A stretch of DNA of 64,000 nt, from positions 1 to 64,000 of the forward strand of contig CAWEAZ010000038.1 of NCBI GenBank assembly GCA_963807155.1, given 5' to 3'. Below, piece by piece: positions 55,301 through 63,699 of the stretch. The DNA comes from JACCZX01 sp963807155. GTDB lineage: Bacteria; Pseudomonadota; Gammaproteobacteria; Burkholderiales; Burkholderiaceae_F. Below the pieces are notes generated by a model that did not search any database, was not told the origin of the DNA, and was given only the letters and a program-made list of their open reading frames with translations. Position 1 is the stretch's first letter; every line of letters starts with the position of its first letter. Made by a program: the position numbers and the translations under genes.

Positions 55301-56348
55301 CAAAGATCGCTTCCGGTGCGTCGTGAATCTTGCCGAGGTTGTGATTGACGCGCTCAACTTCTAGCCAATTGCCCTCGGGATCGACCATGCGCCACCACGC
55401 GAGGTTATCGACCGCCGTGCCCCAGAGCACCGCCTTTTTTCCACCGGCGTTCATCGCGATGTTGCCGCCGACGCACGATGCATCCGCCGACGTAGGATCG
55501 ACTGCAAATACATAGCCCGCGCGCTCGGCGGCTTCGGCGACCCGCCGGGTCACGACACCGGCACCGGACAGGAGCGTGGGCACAGGCAGACTCACGCCGG
55601 GCAGCGCCACTGATTCGACTTCGGACAAATTCTCAAGTTTCTCGGTGTTGATCACCGCCGATAATGCAGTCAGCGGAATCACGCCGCCGGTATAACCCGT
55701 GGCGCCGCCGCGCGGGATGATCGTCAGGCCGAGCTCGATGCAGCTACGAACCAGACCGGGAATTTCATCTTCACTGTCGGGGTGCAGCACCACGAACGGG
55801 TATTCGACCCGCCAGTCGGTCGCGTCCGTCACGTGTGTCACGCGGGCATAGCCGTCAAACCGCACATTGTCGGTACGCGTGTGGCGCGTCAGTACACGGC
55901 GCGCTTTCTTGCGAAGGTCCCACATCGCGCGAAACTCTGATTCGAACGCTTGCACGGCCTTTCGCGCCGCAGTCAGAAGCTGACCGACCTTCACGTCGCG
56001 CTCGACGTCTTCGGGCTCACGCCGCTTCTCGATCTCGCGTAGCCGATGATGCAGCGCTTCGATCAATGCGGCGCGCCGCTTTGGGTTATCGAGCAGATCG
56101 TCTTCCAGGTAAGGATTCCGACGGACAACCCAGACGTCGCCGAGCACCTCGTACAACATGCGCGCCGACCGTCCGGTGCGGCGCTCGCTGCGTAATTCGT
56201 CGAGCACGCGCCACGCTTCGGTCCCGAGCAGCCGCATGACGATCTCGCGATCCGAGAACGATGTGTAGTTGTAGGGAATTTCGCGCAGCCGCGCCGGATG
56301 ATCGGCAGCTTGCGTGCGAGTCGATTCAGGAGACAGCGGTGCGTTCAT
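52396..56348 (-). CDS. DUF3683 FAD-linked / 4Fe-4S / CCG oxidoreductase, two apparent frameshifts
   Basis: Joined length about 1316 residues. Order: DUF3683 N-terminus (REIPYNYTSFSDREIVMRLL), PCMH-type FAD domain (IPRGGATGYTGGVIPL; NIAMNAGGKKAVLWG), FAD-oxidase C-terminal domain (HMHAGDGNVHTNIP; SGEHGIGITK), a two-[4Fe-4S] domain (CLRCGKCKPVC; CTVCHKCESPCPVD), and two CCG domains (CCGYPQRGAGQ; CCGESGTFA). The frame moves by +1 near 54360 and near 53212. The layout is that of D-lactate/glycolate-type dehydrogenases fused to their Fe-S subunit. The 2-hydroxyacid substrate is inferred, not shown. Confidence 0.9.
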
Positions 56349-56452
56349 CGGCTGATCGAACGCGTGTGCATTCGAGAACTCAGTTTACCGGCTGTTGCCC
56401 ACCGGCTCAGCGTCCGCCGCACTCCTGTATCGCTCGACGTCGCTGTTACAGC

Positions 56453-56752
56453 TCAGGCGAAGAGCACCATCAATCCAAACACAAGTGGTGTGGCGATGCC
56501 TAGCGCGGCAATTGCACGCCAGCGTTCGCGCCGCACGAGCGAGACCGTCCCCAGGACGAGGCCGGAGGCGATTGCGAGCACCGCGACCGGCAGAACGGTC
56601 AGCGTCAGCAACAACCCCGCATAACCGTTCAGCGCCTTGCCGACATCGCTGTATTCGAGGACCAGCAGCGCAATGATCCCAAGCGCAGACACAGCAACCG
56701 ACGAGATGCCGAACAACGGTAATCCCGCCGAGTTAAATGGTGCGGCGGTCAT
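56453..56752 (-). CDS. Small three-helix membrane protein
   Basis: 99 residues with three hydrophobic segments (ISSVAVSALGIIALLVLEYS, YAGLLLTLTVLPVAVLAIAS, AIAALGIATPLVFGLMVLFA). No known family is recognised. The ATG at 56752 overlaps the stop of the next upstream membrane gene by four bases, so the pair is translationally coupled and may form one complex. Confidence 0.65.
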   Translation of the reverse strand: MTAAPFNSAGLPLFGISSVAVSALGIIALLVLEYSDVGKALNGYAGLLLTLTVLPVAVLAIASGLVLGTVSLVRRERWRAIAALGIATPLVFGLMVLFA

Positions 56753-57129
56753 CGTGATTGTTCGGTCGCTGATGGGCCGGTGAACCACGGGTTGCCGCAC
56801 ACGCCGATCAGCCAAAACACCGCCGCTGACACCAACCCGATGGCGCCGTAGGGAATGATGTAGGAGACCGAGCCGCGCGCCAGCACCACAGGCGCGATGC
56901 CGAACAGGGCGCCGGCCAGGGCGAATTGCCAAAGCCCACGCCAGCCACGGTGCCGGAACAAAAATAGAGCCGGGACGCCCAAGGCGATCGAGACGAGGTA
57001 GGTATACATCAGCATGACCGCCGGGATGATCAGCTGTTCACCGACGCCGCTTCGCACAACGATCGCGACCGCAACACAGAGCGGAATGATGGCCGGGGCA
57101 AGTAGAAAAGCTGCAATGATGCGAGGCAT
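56749..57129 (-). CDS. Four-helix membrane protein
   Basis: About 126 residues from ATG at 57129. Hydrophobic segments: IIAAFLLAPAIIPLCVAVAI, IIPAVMLMYTYLVSIALGVP, LWQFALAGALFGIAPVVLAR and IGLVSAAVFWLIGVCG. Unrecognised. An upstream in-frame ATG at 57237 would add 36 polar residues of doubtful coding quality. Coupled to the preceding three-helix gene by an ATGA overlap. Confidence 0.65.
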   Translation of the reverse strand: MPRIIAAFLLAPAIIPLCVAVAIVVRSGVGEQLIIPAVMLMYTYLVSIALGVPALFLFRHRGWRGLWQFALAGALFGIAPVVLARGSVSYIIPYGAIGLVSAAVFWLIGVCGNPWFTGPSATEQSR

Positions 57130-57267
57130 CGCGCGTATGGTTGTTCGAGAAGCAGAAAGGTGACACGTACCTGCCGAACGAGCAACTTTGATGCGGAAGG
57201 TATCGAAATGTGTACCGTCAAGTAGCGTGCGGACCACCGTCCTATCGGCGTCACTCTGCGAAGGCGG

Positions 57268-58266
57268 CTAGACGACGAGCGCTTCCTCCTGCATCGCCGC
57301 GACCTGCTCGCGAAGTTCGAGAATGCGATCCTGCCAATAGCGCTGCGTGTTGAACCACGGAAACGCGGCAGGGAATGCGGGGTCGTCCCAGCGGCGCGCG
57401 ATCCAAGCCGAGTAGTGCAGCAGCCGCAAGGTTCGCAGTGGCTCGATCAACGCCAGCTCGCGACGATCGAACTCGGCGAAATCTTCATAGCCTTCGAGCA
57501 GGTCCGCGAGCCTCTCGGTCTGTTCGGCACGTCCCGCGCCGAGCAGCATCCAGAAATCCTGCACCGCCGGCCCCATGCGGCTATCGTCAAAGTCGACGAA
57601 GTGCGGTCCGACGTTGTTGATCGAGTCGGTCCACAGCACGTTGCCTTCATGGCAGTCGCCGTGCAGCCGCAGCGAGTGATGTGCGCCGCGGTCGTATTGA
57701 GCGGCGATCAGGTCGAGCGCCTGCTGCGAGACGCCTTCGTAGACGCTCTTCAGTTCGGGTGGCAGCCAATCGCCGTCGAGAAGATAACGGCGCGGCTCGA
57801 CGCCGAAGGTTGCGATATCGAGTGCGGGTCGATCGATGTACGACTTGACGCGTCCGACCGCGTGGATGCGGCCGAGAAAGCGACCGAGCCATTCGCGCAC
57901 ACTTGGGTCGTCCATATTCGGCGCTCGTCCGCCGGAGCGCGAAAAAATGGCAAAGCGAAAACCTTCGAACGAATGCAGCGTATTGCCGGCAATCGAAAGC
58001 GCAGGAACCGCCGGTATCTCACGCTCCGCCAATTCAGCGATGAAGCCGTGCTCCTCGAGGATCTGCGCGTCCGACCAGCGACCGGGACGATAGAACTTGG
58101 CGACGACGAAGCTTCCGCCCTCCAGTCCGACTTGAAACACGCGATTCTCGTAGCTGTTCAGCGCCAGCTGGTGGCCATCAGTAACGAGACCCACGCTGTC
58201 GATTGCATTGAGTACGACATCGGGCGTTAGCCGGCCGTACGGTGTATCGGCATCGGGTTCATCCAT
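57268..58266 (-). CDS. srkA: Stress response kinase A (YihE/RdoA family)
   Basis: About 332 residues from ATG at 58266. Aminoglycoside-phosphotransferase-like protein kinase fold: LALNSYENRVFQVGLEGGSF, nucleotide lysine in VVAKFYRPGRW, catalytic loop LRLHGDCHEGNVLW, and the metal Asp in FVDFDDSRMGPAVQD. SrkA counters MazF-type stress death in E. coli. The gene stands alone, divergent from the secreted hypothetical with only 68 bases between starts. Confidence 0.93.
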   Translation of the reverse strand: MDEPDADTPYGRLTPDVVLNAIDSVGLVTDGHQLALNSYENRVFQVGLEGGSFVVAKFYRPGRWSDAQILEEHGFIAELAEREIPAVPALSIAGNTLHSFEGFRFAIFSRSGGRAPNMDDPSVREWLGRFLGRIHAVGRVKSYIDRPALDIATFGVEPRRYLLDGDWLPPELKSVYEGVSQQALDLIAAQYDRGAHHSLRLHGDCHEGNVLWTDSINNVGPHFVDFDDSRMGPAVQDFWMLLGAGRAEQTERLADLLEGYEDFAEFDRRELALIEPLRTLRLLHYSAWIARRWDDPAFPAAFPWFNTQRYWQDRILELREQVAAMQEEALVV

Positions 58267-58334
58267 GCCTCCGATGGTACGGGGTCGCTCTGCTGGCAGA
58301 ATCCGGTCGGTTCGAACGGGATCGGGAGGCTTCC

Positions 58335-59609
58335 ATGAGCGTGCGGGTGGTGGTGGGTGCGATCGCAGCTGCGATCGCGGCAGTGAATTCGAGCGGCGCG
58401 ACTGCGCAAACCAAATCACAGCAAGTCGTCAAGCCGCCGGTGGCACAGCTATGGATGGATGTTGCCACCATGACGATGCCGGGCATGCCCGATATGGCAT
58501 CGATTCCAGGCGCTGGAGCGCTGGGCGGACTATTTGGTGCTGGTGGCGGAGGAGGCAACAACGCGTTCGGCAACACGCGCGGCATGATGCCCGGCCGTTA
58601 TGTCGATATCGCGTTGTTCACGCAGCGAAAACCTGCCGGCACTGAGGGCCTGCAATCGGTGCCACAGGTGACCGGGCTGGCGCCGACGTTACCGCTGGTG
58701 CCACCGCCGGCGCGCTCCGGCCCAACTCCGACCGACTCGAGCCGACCGGACCCGACTGAAATCGAACGGCCCAAGGGGCGGATCTTGTTCTATTGGGGAT
58801 GCAGCGAAGCCGTACGCCCTGGCCAGCCCCGCGTGCTCGATCTTGCGCGCGCCGCTCCACAGGAGTGGGCGGGCTTCATGCAGGGCCGCGCGACCAGCGA
58901 CCGCGGCGCACTCTCGCGCCCCGGCCACGCGTTATGGCCCAACGAAAAAGACCGCCGCTCTTTTGGCCGCGACGCCTCACTGGTCGGCGACCATTCGGTG
59001 TCCGGCGAAGGCGTTCCGGCCGGCCTCAAGTTTGCGCTGTCTGAGGCGAACGATTTCATGCCGGCGATTGCGCTCACGCAGTCGGGCACGCCGGCCGATA
59101 CGCTGCAGCTGAGTTGGCAGGCTGTTGGCCCCGCGCGGGCTTACTTCATCAATGCCATCGGTAGCGGCGATGGCGACACCGTGTTTTGGAGTTCAGCCGA
59201 GGTGCCGGAGGTCGGTATGGGGCTGATGGATTTCGCATCACCGGCCAACGTCGAGCAATGGCTGAAGGAAAAAGTTCTGCTCGCGCCTACCGTCACGCAG
59301 TGCGCGGTCCCGAAAGGCATCTTTGCCAAGGCCGCCGGCGCGATGCTGCGCATGATCGCTTACGGCCCGGAGCTCAACATCGCGTATCCGCCGCGACCCG
59401 CTGACGTAAAGCAGGCCTGGGAGCCCGAGTGGGCGGTGCGAGTGCGGACAAAGTCAACCGCGATGGCGCAACTGGGCATGGACGCTCGCGGTGCGGCCCC
59501 TGCGCGCATGGGTTCTGAACAAGCGCCACCGCCGTCGGTTGAAGCAAAAAAAGACGAGCCCAAGGTCCCGGGTGCGGTAGACCTCCTGCGCGGCATACTC
59601 GGCCGCTAA
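58335..59609 (+). CDS. Secreted conserved hypothetical protein
   Basis: 424 residues from ATG at 58335. A signal peptide (VRVVVGAIAAAIAAVNSSGA) is followed by a Met/Gly-rich region (TMTMPGMPDMAS; a run of five glycines; RGMMPGRYVD). A conserved-looking core follows: RILFYWGCSEAVRPGQPRVL, LWPNEKDRR, and a beta-rich segment (DTLQLSWQAVGPARAYFINA, GDTVFWSSAEVPEVGMGLMD). The C-terminus is a Pro/Lys-rich linker and VDLLRGILGR. It is probably periplasmic. No enzymatic motif is recognised. Confidence 0.75.
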   Translation: MSVRVVVGAIAAAIAAVNSSGATAQTKSQQVVKPPVAQLWMDVATMTMPGMPDMASIPGAGALGGLFGAGGGGGNNAFGNTRGMMPGRYVDIALFTQRKPAGTEGLQSVPQVTGLAPTLPLVPPPARSGPTPTDSSRPDPTEIERPKGRILFYWGCSEAVRPGQPRVLDLARAAPQEWAGFMQGRATSDRGALSRPGHALWPNEKDRRSFGRDASLVGDHSVSGEGVPAGLKFALSEANDFMPAIALTQSGTPADTLQLSWQAVGPARAYFINAIGSGDGDTVFWSSAEVPEVGMGLMDFASPANVEQWLKEKVLLAPTVTQCAVPKGIFAKAAGAMLRMIAYGPELNIAYPPRPADVKQAWEPEWAVRVRTKSTAMAQLGMDARGAAPARMGSEQAPPPSVEAKKDEPKVPGAVDLLRGILGR

Positions 59610-59647
59610 CCGATCGCATTGGCCCCGCACTAGGCGCAGAGCTGCGA

Positions 59648-61174
59648 GTGCCCGCTCAGGAGTATCTGCGCCGAATTCTGACTGCGCGCGTCTACGACGT
59701 CGCGATTGAGTCGCCGCTCGAGCTCGCGCCGGGGTTATCGGAGCGGCTTGGCAACCGGGTTCTGCTGAAGCGCGAGGACTTACAGCCAATCAAGAGCTTC
59801 AAGCTGCGCGGCGCGTACAACCGGATGGCGCAGCTGTCGCGCGATCAACTGAAGCGCGGAGTCATCGCGGCGTCAGCGGGCAATCATGCGCAGGGTGTTG
59901 CGCTTGCCGCGCAGAAACTCCAATGTCGCGCGCTGATCGTGATGCCGGTGACAACACCGGAGGTCAAAGTCGACGCGGTGCGTGCACGCGGCGCCGAAGT
60001 CGTGCTGTTCGGAGATTCGTACTCCGATGCGTACACGCATGCCTTAAAGCTGCAACGCAAGTACAAGCTGACGTTCGTGCATCCGTTCGACGATCCGGAC
60101 GTGATCGCAGGGCAGGGCACGATCGCAATGGAGATCTTGCGGCAGCATCATCCGGTCGAGCACGGGCCGATTCATGCCGTGTTCGTCGCGATCGGAGGTG
60201 GCGGTTTGATCGCTGGCGTCGCTGCATACATCAAGGCGCTCGCGCCGCAGATCAAGGTGATCGGGGTTCAGACGACAGATTCGGATGCAATGGCGCGTTC
60301 GCTCGAAGCGCGACGCCGGGTCAAGCTGCATGACGTAGGACTGTTCTCGGACGGCACGGCGGTGCGTGAAGTCGGGCAGCACACATTCAAGTTGATCCGC
60401 GACCACGTCGACGACATTGTGCTGGTCGACACCGACGCGATCTGCGCGGCGATCAAGGACGTGTTCCAGGACACCCGTTCGATCCTGGAACCGGCCGGCG
60501 CCCTATCGATCGCGGGCATGAAGGCGTACGCGCAGCGCGAAAAACTGAAGCAGCGCACGCTGGTTGCGATCGCGGGCGGTGCCAACATGAATTTCGACCG
60601 TTTGCGTTTCGTTGCCGAACGCACCGAAGTCGGCGAGGCGCGCGAAGCGTTGTTTGCGGTCACGATTCCCGAGGAGCGCGGCAGCTTCAAGCGTTTTTGC
60701 AAGCTGGTCGGCAACCGTAGTGTTACCGAATTCAACTACCGCATTTCGGACTCGTCGATCGCTCACGTGTTCGTCGGGATCGGCACCGCAAGTGCGGGCG
60801 ACAATCAGACGCTGGCACGTCAGTTCCGGCGCCACGGCTATGCCACCGTCGACCTGACGCACGACGAGCTTGCCGCCGAACACGTGCGCTACATGGTGGG
60901 GGGCAAAAGCCCTCTGGCTGCGGGCGAGTTGATTTATCGCTTCGAATTTCCCGAGCGCCCGGGAGCGCTAATGAAGTTTTTGACCAGCATGGCACCGAGC
61001 TGGAACATCTCGATGTTCCACTATCGCAACCAGGGCGCTGACTACTCGCGCGTGCTGGTGGGTCTGCAGATTCCACCTAACGAACGGCGCGTATTCAGCC
61101 GTTTTCTGGCAGCGCTCGGCTATCGATACTGGAATGAAACCGAGAATCCTGCGTATCGGTTGTTTCTGTCCTGA
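59648..61174 (+). CDS. ilvA: Threonine ammonia-lyase, biosynthetic
   Basis: 508 residues from GTG at 59648. PLP enzyme that deaminates threonine to 2-oxobutyrate, the first step of isoleucine synthesis. The PLP lysine is in PIKSFKLRGAYN, the phosphate loop is GGGGLIAGVA, and ASAGNHAQGVAL is typical. Two ACT-like regulatory domains follow (about 330-415 and 425-508; RGSFKRFCKLVG and RPGALMKFLTSM), indicating isoleucine/valine control. Its 3' end overlaps the convergent chorismatase gene by 80 bases. Confidence 0.96.
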   Translation: MPAQEYLRRILTARVYDVAIESPLELAPGLSERLGNRVLLKREDLQPIKSFKLRGAYNRMAQLSRDQLKRGVIAASAGNHAQGVALAAQKLQCRALIVMPVTTPEVKVDAVRARGAEVVLFGDSYSDAYTHALKLQRKYKLTFVHPFDDPDVIAGQGTIAMEILRQHHPVEHGPIHAVFVAIGGGGLIAGVAAYIKALAPQIKVIGVQTTDSDAMARSLEARRRVKLHDVGLFSDGTAVREVGQHTFKLIRDHVDDIVLVDTDAICAAIKDVFQDTRSILEPAGALSIAGMKAYAQREKLKQRTLVAIAGGANMNFDRLRFVAERTEVGEAREALFAVTIPEERGSFKRFCKLVGNRSVTEFNYRISDSSIAHVFVGIGTASAGDNQTLARQFRRHGYATVDLTHDELAAEHVRYMVGGKSPLAAGELIYRFEFPERPGALMKFLTSMAPSWNISMFHYRNQGADYSRVLVGLQIPPNERRVFSRFLAALGYRYWNETENPAYRLFLS

Positions 61175-62234
61175 GTTGGAGCGACCGCGCGGGACCGATC
61201 GCTTCGATCTCCACCAACAAATTGGCGCGACATATGTCGGCGTGCAAGTACAGCACTGCGTCGGCGTCGAGTCCGTGCCCCGCCAGAACTTGTCGCACCA
61301 ACGGCTGATCCTCCGGGTGGCGCACGTACGCCTTCAGTAGCAGATCGGAAAGTAACGTGACGTCCCGCGCGCCATGGCTTATCGCCGCCGCGACGACCGA
61401 TTGCAGGTTGGTCAACGTCTCATGCGCTTGCGCCACGACGTTACCTTCATGCAGCGTTTGATGACCGACGATGCTCGCCGTGCCGGAGACGAACAGCACA
61501 TCACTGTCGCCGCCTGCGCCGCGCCACAGCGCTGCACGCGAAAAACTTGGCGCACGCGGGCCGTATTGCTGAGGGTATCGATAGGCGCTGGTTTGGCGCG
61601 GATTCTCGATCGGTTCGGGTGGTGTTTTCGACGCAAGGCAATACAGCACCAATGGCCCACCGAAGCTGCCAAGCGCGCACGCGGCGGGTGCGCCGGTTTC
61701 GGTCGGGCACTTGGCTTCGTCGTACGCTTTGAAGCGATGTAGATTAAAGCGGCGGTAGCGCTCGAGCCCACCGTCGTCAACGTTGATGCCGGGAATTGAA
61801 TTCCAGACTCGCAGCAAATGCGGATAACCGGAAGCGTGCAGTGCCTCGAGTAAGGAGTGGTATGCGGTGTAGGTTGCTGCCCCGAGTGCATCGATGCCAT
61901 CGTCCGCCACGGCCGCTGACACGGTCGCGAACAGTATTTCACCGTTGTGCCGGTAACGCGTTGTGCCGACGGTCCCGTCGGTCGCCTCAGAACGCCCGCG
62001 CCAAACCTCAACCACCTGACCGTCGCCGCCGGCCTCTTTGCCGAGGACGCCTTTCAGCAAATGCGCCTGTGGCAGATGCGATGCGGATGCCAACGGCATC
62101 GCACCGCCATGAGTAGCGACGCCGAGTGTGCGGGCGTCGTGCAGCAGCGGCGAGCGGGCGAACTCCGCCGCCGGCATCCACTGCATTCCAAGGCGATTTT
62201 TCGGGTTGCTGTTCAAGATGTTGATACCGGGCAA
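61095..62234 (-). CDS. Chorismatase (FkbO/Hyg5/XanB2 family)
   Basis: 379 residues. The sequence around ERYRRFNLHRFKAYDEAK, ACALGSFGGPLVLYCLA, IENPRQTSAYRYPQQYGPRA and LFVSGTASIVGHQTLHEGN is that of the chorismatase family, which splits pyruvate from chorismate to give hydroxybenzoate or dihydrobenzoate products. XanB2-type members feed 3-hydroxybenzoate to xanthomonadin-like pigments and 4-hydroxybenzoate to ubiquinone. The type cannot be decided without an active-site alignment. Divergent from a FAD oxidoreductase. The last 35 residues overlap ilvA and may be wrong if a base is misread. Confidence 0.85.
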   Translation of the reverse strand: MPGINILNSNPKNRLGMQWMPAAEFARSPLLHDARTLGVATHGGAMPLASASHLPQAHLLKGVLGKEAGGDGQVVEVWRGRSEATDGTVGTTRYRHNGEILFATVSAAVADDGIDALGAATYTAYHSLLEALHASGYPHLLRVWNSIPGINVDDGGLERYRRFNLHRFKAYDEAKCPTETGAPAACALGSFGGPLVLYCLASKTPPEPIENPRQTSAYRYPQQYGPRAPSFSRAALWRGAGGDSDVLFVSGTASIVGHQTLHEGNVVAQAHETLTNLQSVVAAAISHGARDVTLLSDLLLKAYVRHPEDQPLVRQVLAGHGLDADAVLYLHADICRANLLVEIEAIGPARSLQLRTETTDTQDSRFHSSIDSRALPENG

Positions 62235-62287
62235 AAGGTGCGGATTCTAGTCATTGGCGCCGGTCCGATTGATACACTCGCCGCGCC

Positions 62288-62826
62288 ATGCATGCAGTGA
62301 CCCAATCGGCTCCCCAACGCGCGGACGCTCCGCTGGCGCCTGCTGCGATCGACGAACGCGACGCCGATATCGTGATCATTGGCGGCGGTCCAGGCGGCAG
62401 CACGGCCGGTGCGCTGCTGGCGCAAAAGGGCTGGCGTGTGCTGCTGCTTGAAAAAGATCGGCACCCCCGGTTTCATATCGGAGAATCGCTGCTCCCGCTG
62501 AATCTTCCATTATTTGAGCAACTGGGCTGCGCGCCAGCGGTCAAGAAGGTCGGGCTGGTCAAGAATTCGGTGCAGTTTCACTCGATGGAGCATGAGGCAC
62601 GCCAGACGTTCGCGTTCGCCGACGCGTGGGAGGGTGTACCGAAGTATGCCTATCAGGTGCGTCGCTCGTTTACGACTTGGGACCGGTGCGGCGACGGGTG
62701 ATGATGTTTCGAGGAATCTACTACCTGAGTGCGATAAAACACTGGCGTCAGGCATGGCGCAGTGTGGTCAACCGCAATAACGCCATTCGTCCGCAAGCGA
62801 TTTGCGCCACCGACGGATCGGGGTAG
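62288..62826 (+). pseudogene. FAD-dependent halogenase-like oxidoreductase with internal deletion
   Basis: The first ~130 residues are the FAD-binding start of a tryptophan-halogenase-like oxidoreductase: DIVIIGGGPGGSTAGALLA, EKDRHPRFHIGESLLPLNL. At about 62668 the frame ends (TGA 62699-62701). In another frame, from 62668, the sequence reads VYDLGPVRRRVMMFRGIYYL..NAIRPQAICATDGSG to TAG at 62824-62826, which looks like the C-terminus of the same family. About 230-250 central residues are missing against the usual ~420. Either a real deletion or a collapsed assembly. Homologs occur in aryl-polyene/xanthomonadin clusters. Confidence 0.7.
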
Positions 62827-62828
62827 CA

Positions 62829-63698
62829 GTGCCGACCCAAGCATGCAAGGGAGCGCTTTGCGCAGTGCTCGGTGTGCTGCTGGCCGGTGCATCGTTGCCT
62901 TCAATCGCGCAAGAGCAAGATTTGCCGCTTTGGGAAGTCGGCGGCGGCGGCACTTTCTTGCGCGTGCCCGACTATCGTGGCTCGGAAGATGTTCGCAACT
63001 ACGTGCTGCCCATTCCGTGGTTTGTCTATCGCGGTGAAATTTTTCGTGCCGATCGCGACGGTGCCCGCGCCCGCTTATTCGACAGTGAGCGGGTCAAGGT
63101 GAACTTGAGCATTGGTGGCAGTGTTCCCGTTGACAGCGACCGCAATCGCGCGCGGGAGGGGATGGAGGATCTAAGTCCTCTGTTCGAGCTTGGCCCGGTG
63201 GTTAATGTGCATCTGTGGCGTACCGATGATCGCCGCGCAGCGCTCGATCTTCGGCTGCCGGTGCGCGCGGCGTTCACTTTCCGTGATGGTGTGCGCAATG
63301 TCGGTTACGTGTTTGGCCCGCTGATCAACCTCGACTTGCGTTGGCCCTCCGCGACGGCGCCAGATCGCTGGAACCTCGGGCTGCTGGTTGAAGTGCCGTT
63401 TTCTGACCGTCGATTCAATGGCTATTTCTACGACGTACCGGCCGCCAATGCGACCGCCACGCGCCCCGAATACCGTGCAAGCGGGGGCTATGGTGGCTGG
63501 CAGGCGCTGGCAGCGCTGTCGCACCGAAAAGACCGCTGGTGGTTCGGTGCCTTCATTAAATACGACAACGTCAGTGGTGCCGTATTTGCAGATTCGCCAC
63601 TCGTCACGCAGCGGCGGCAAGTCAGCGGCGGCTTTGCGGTGACTTATGTGTTCACCCAGTCGTCCACTCTCGTACCGCCACGTCAGGACGAGTATTGA
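62829..63698 (+). CDS. MipA/OmpV family outer-membrane protein
   Basis: About 289 residues from GTG at 62829. The signal peptide GALCAVLGVLLAGASLPSIA is followed by the family start WEVGGGGTFLRVPDYRGSED and VLPIPWFVYRGEIFRADRDG. Beta-strand alternation continues to a C-terminal strand (SGGFAVTYVFTQ). It is probably an outer-membrane beta barrel; MipA proteins scaffold murein enzymes, OmpV-type ones are porin-like. It starts two bases after the broken oxidoreductase and ends one base before the next gene. Confidence 0.9.
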   Translation: MPTQACKGALCAVLGVLLAGASLPSIAQEQDLPLWEVGGGGTFLRVPDYRGSEDVRNYVLPIPWFVYRGEIFRADRDGARARLFDSERVKVNLSIGGSVPVDSDRNRAREGMEDLSPLFELGPVVNVHLWRTDDRRAALDLRLPVRAAFTFRDGVRNVGYVFGPLINLDLRWPSATAPDRWNLGLLVEVPFSDRRFNGYFYDVPAANATATRPEYRASGGYGGWQALAALSHRKDRWWFGAFIKYDNVSGAVFADSPLVTQRRQVSGGFAVTYVFTQSSTLVPPRQDEY

Positions 63699-63699
63699 C

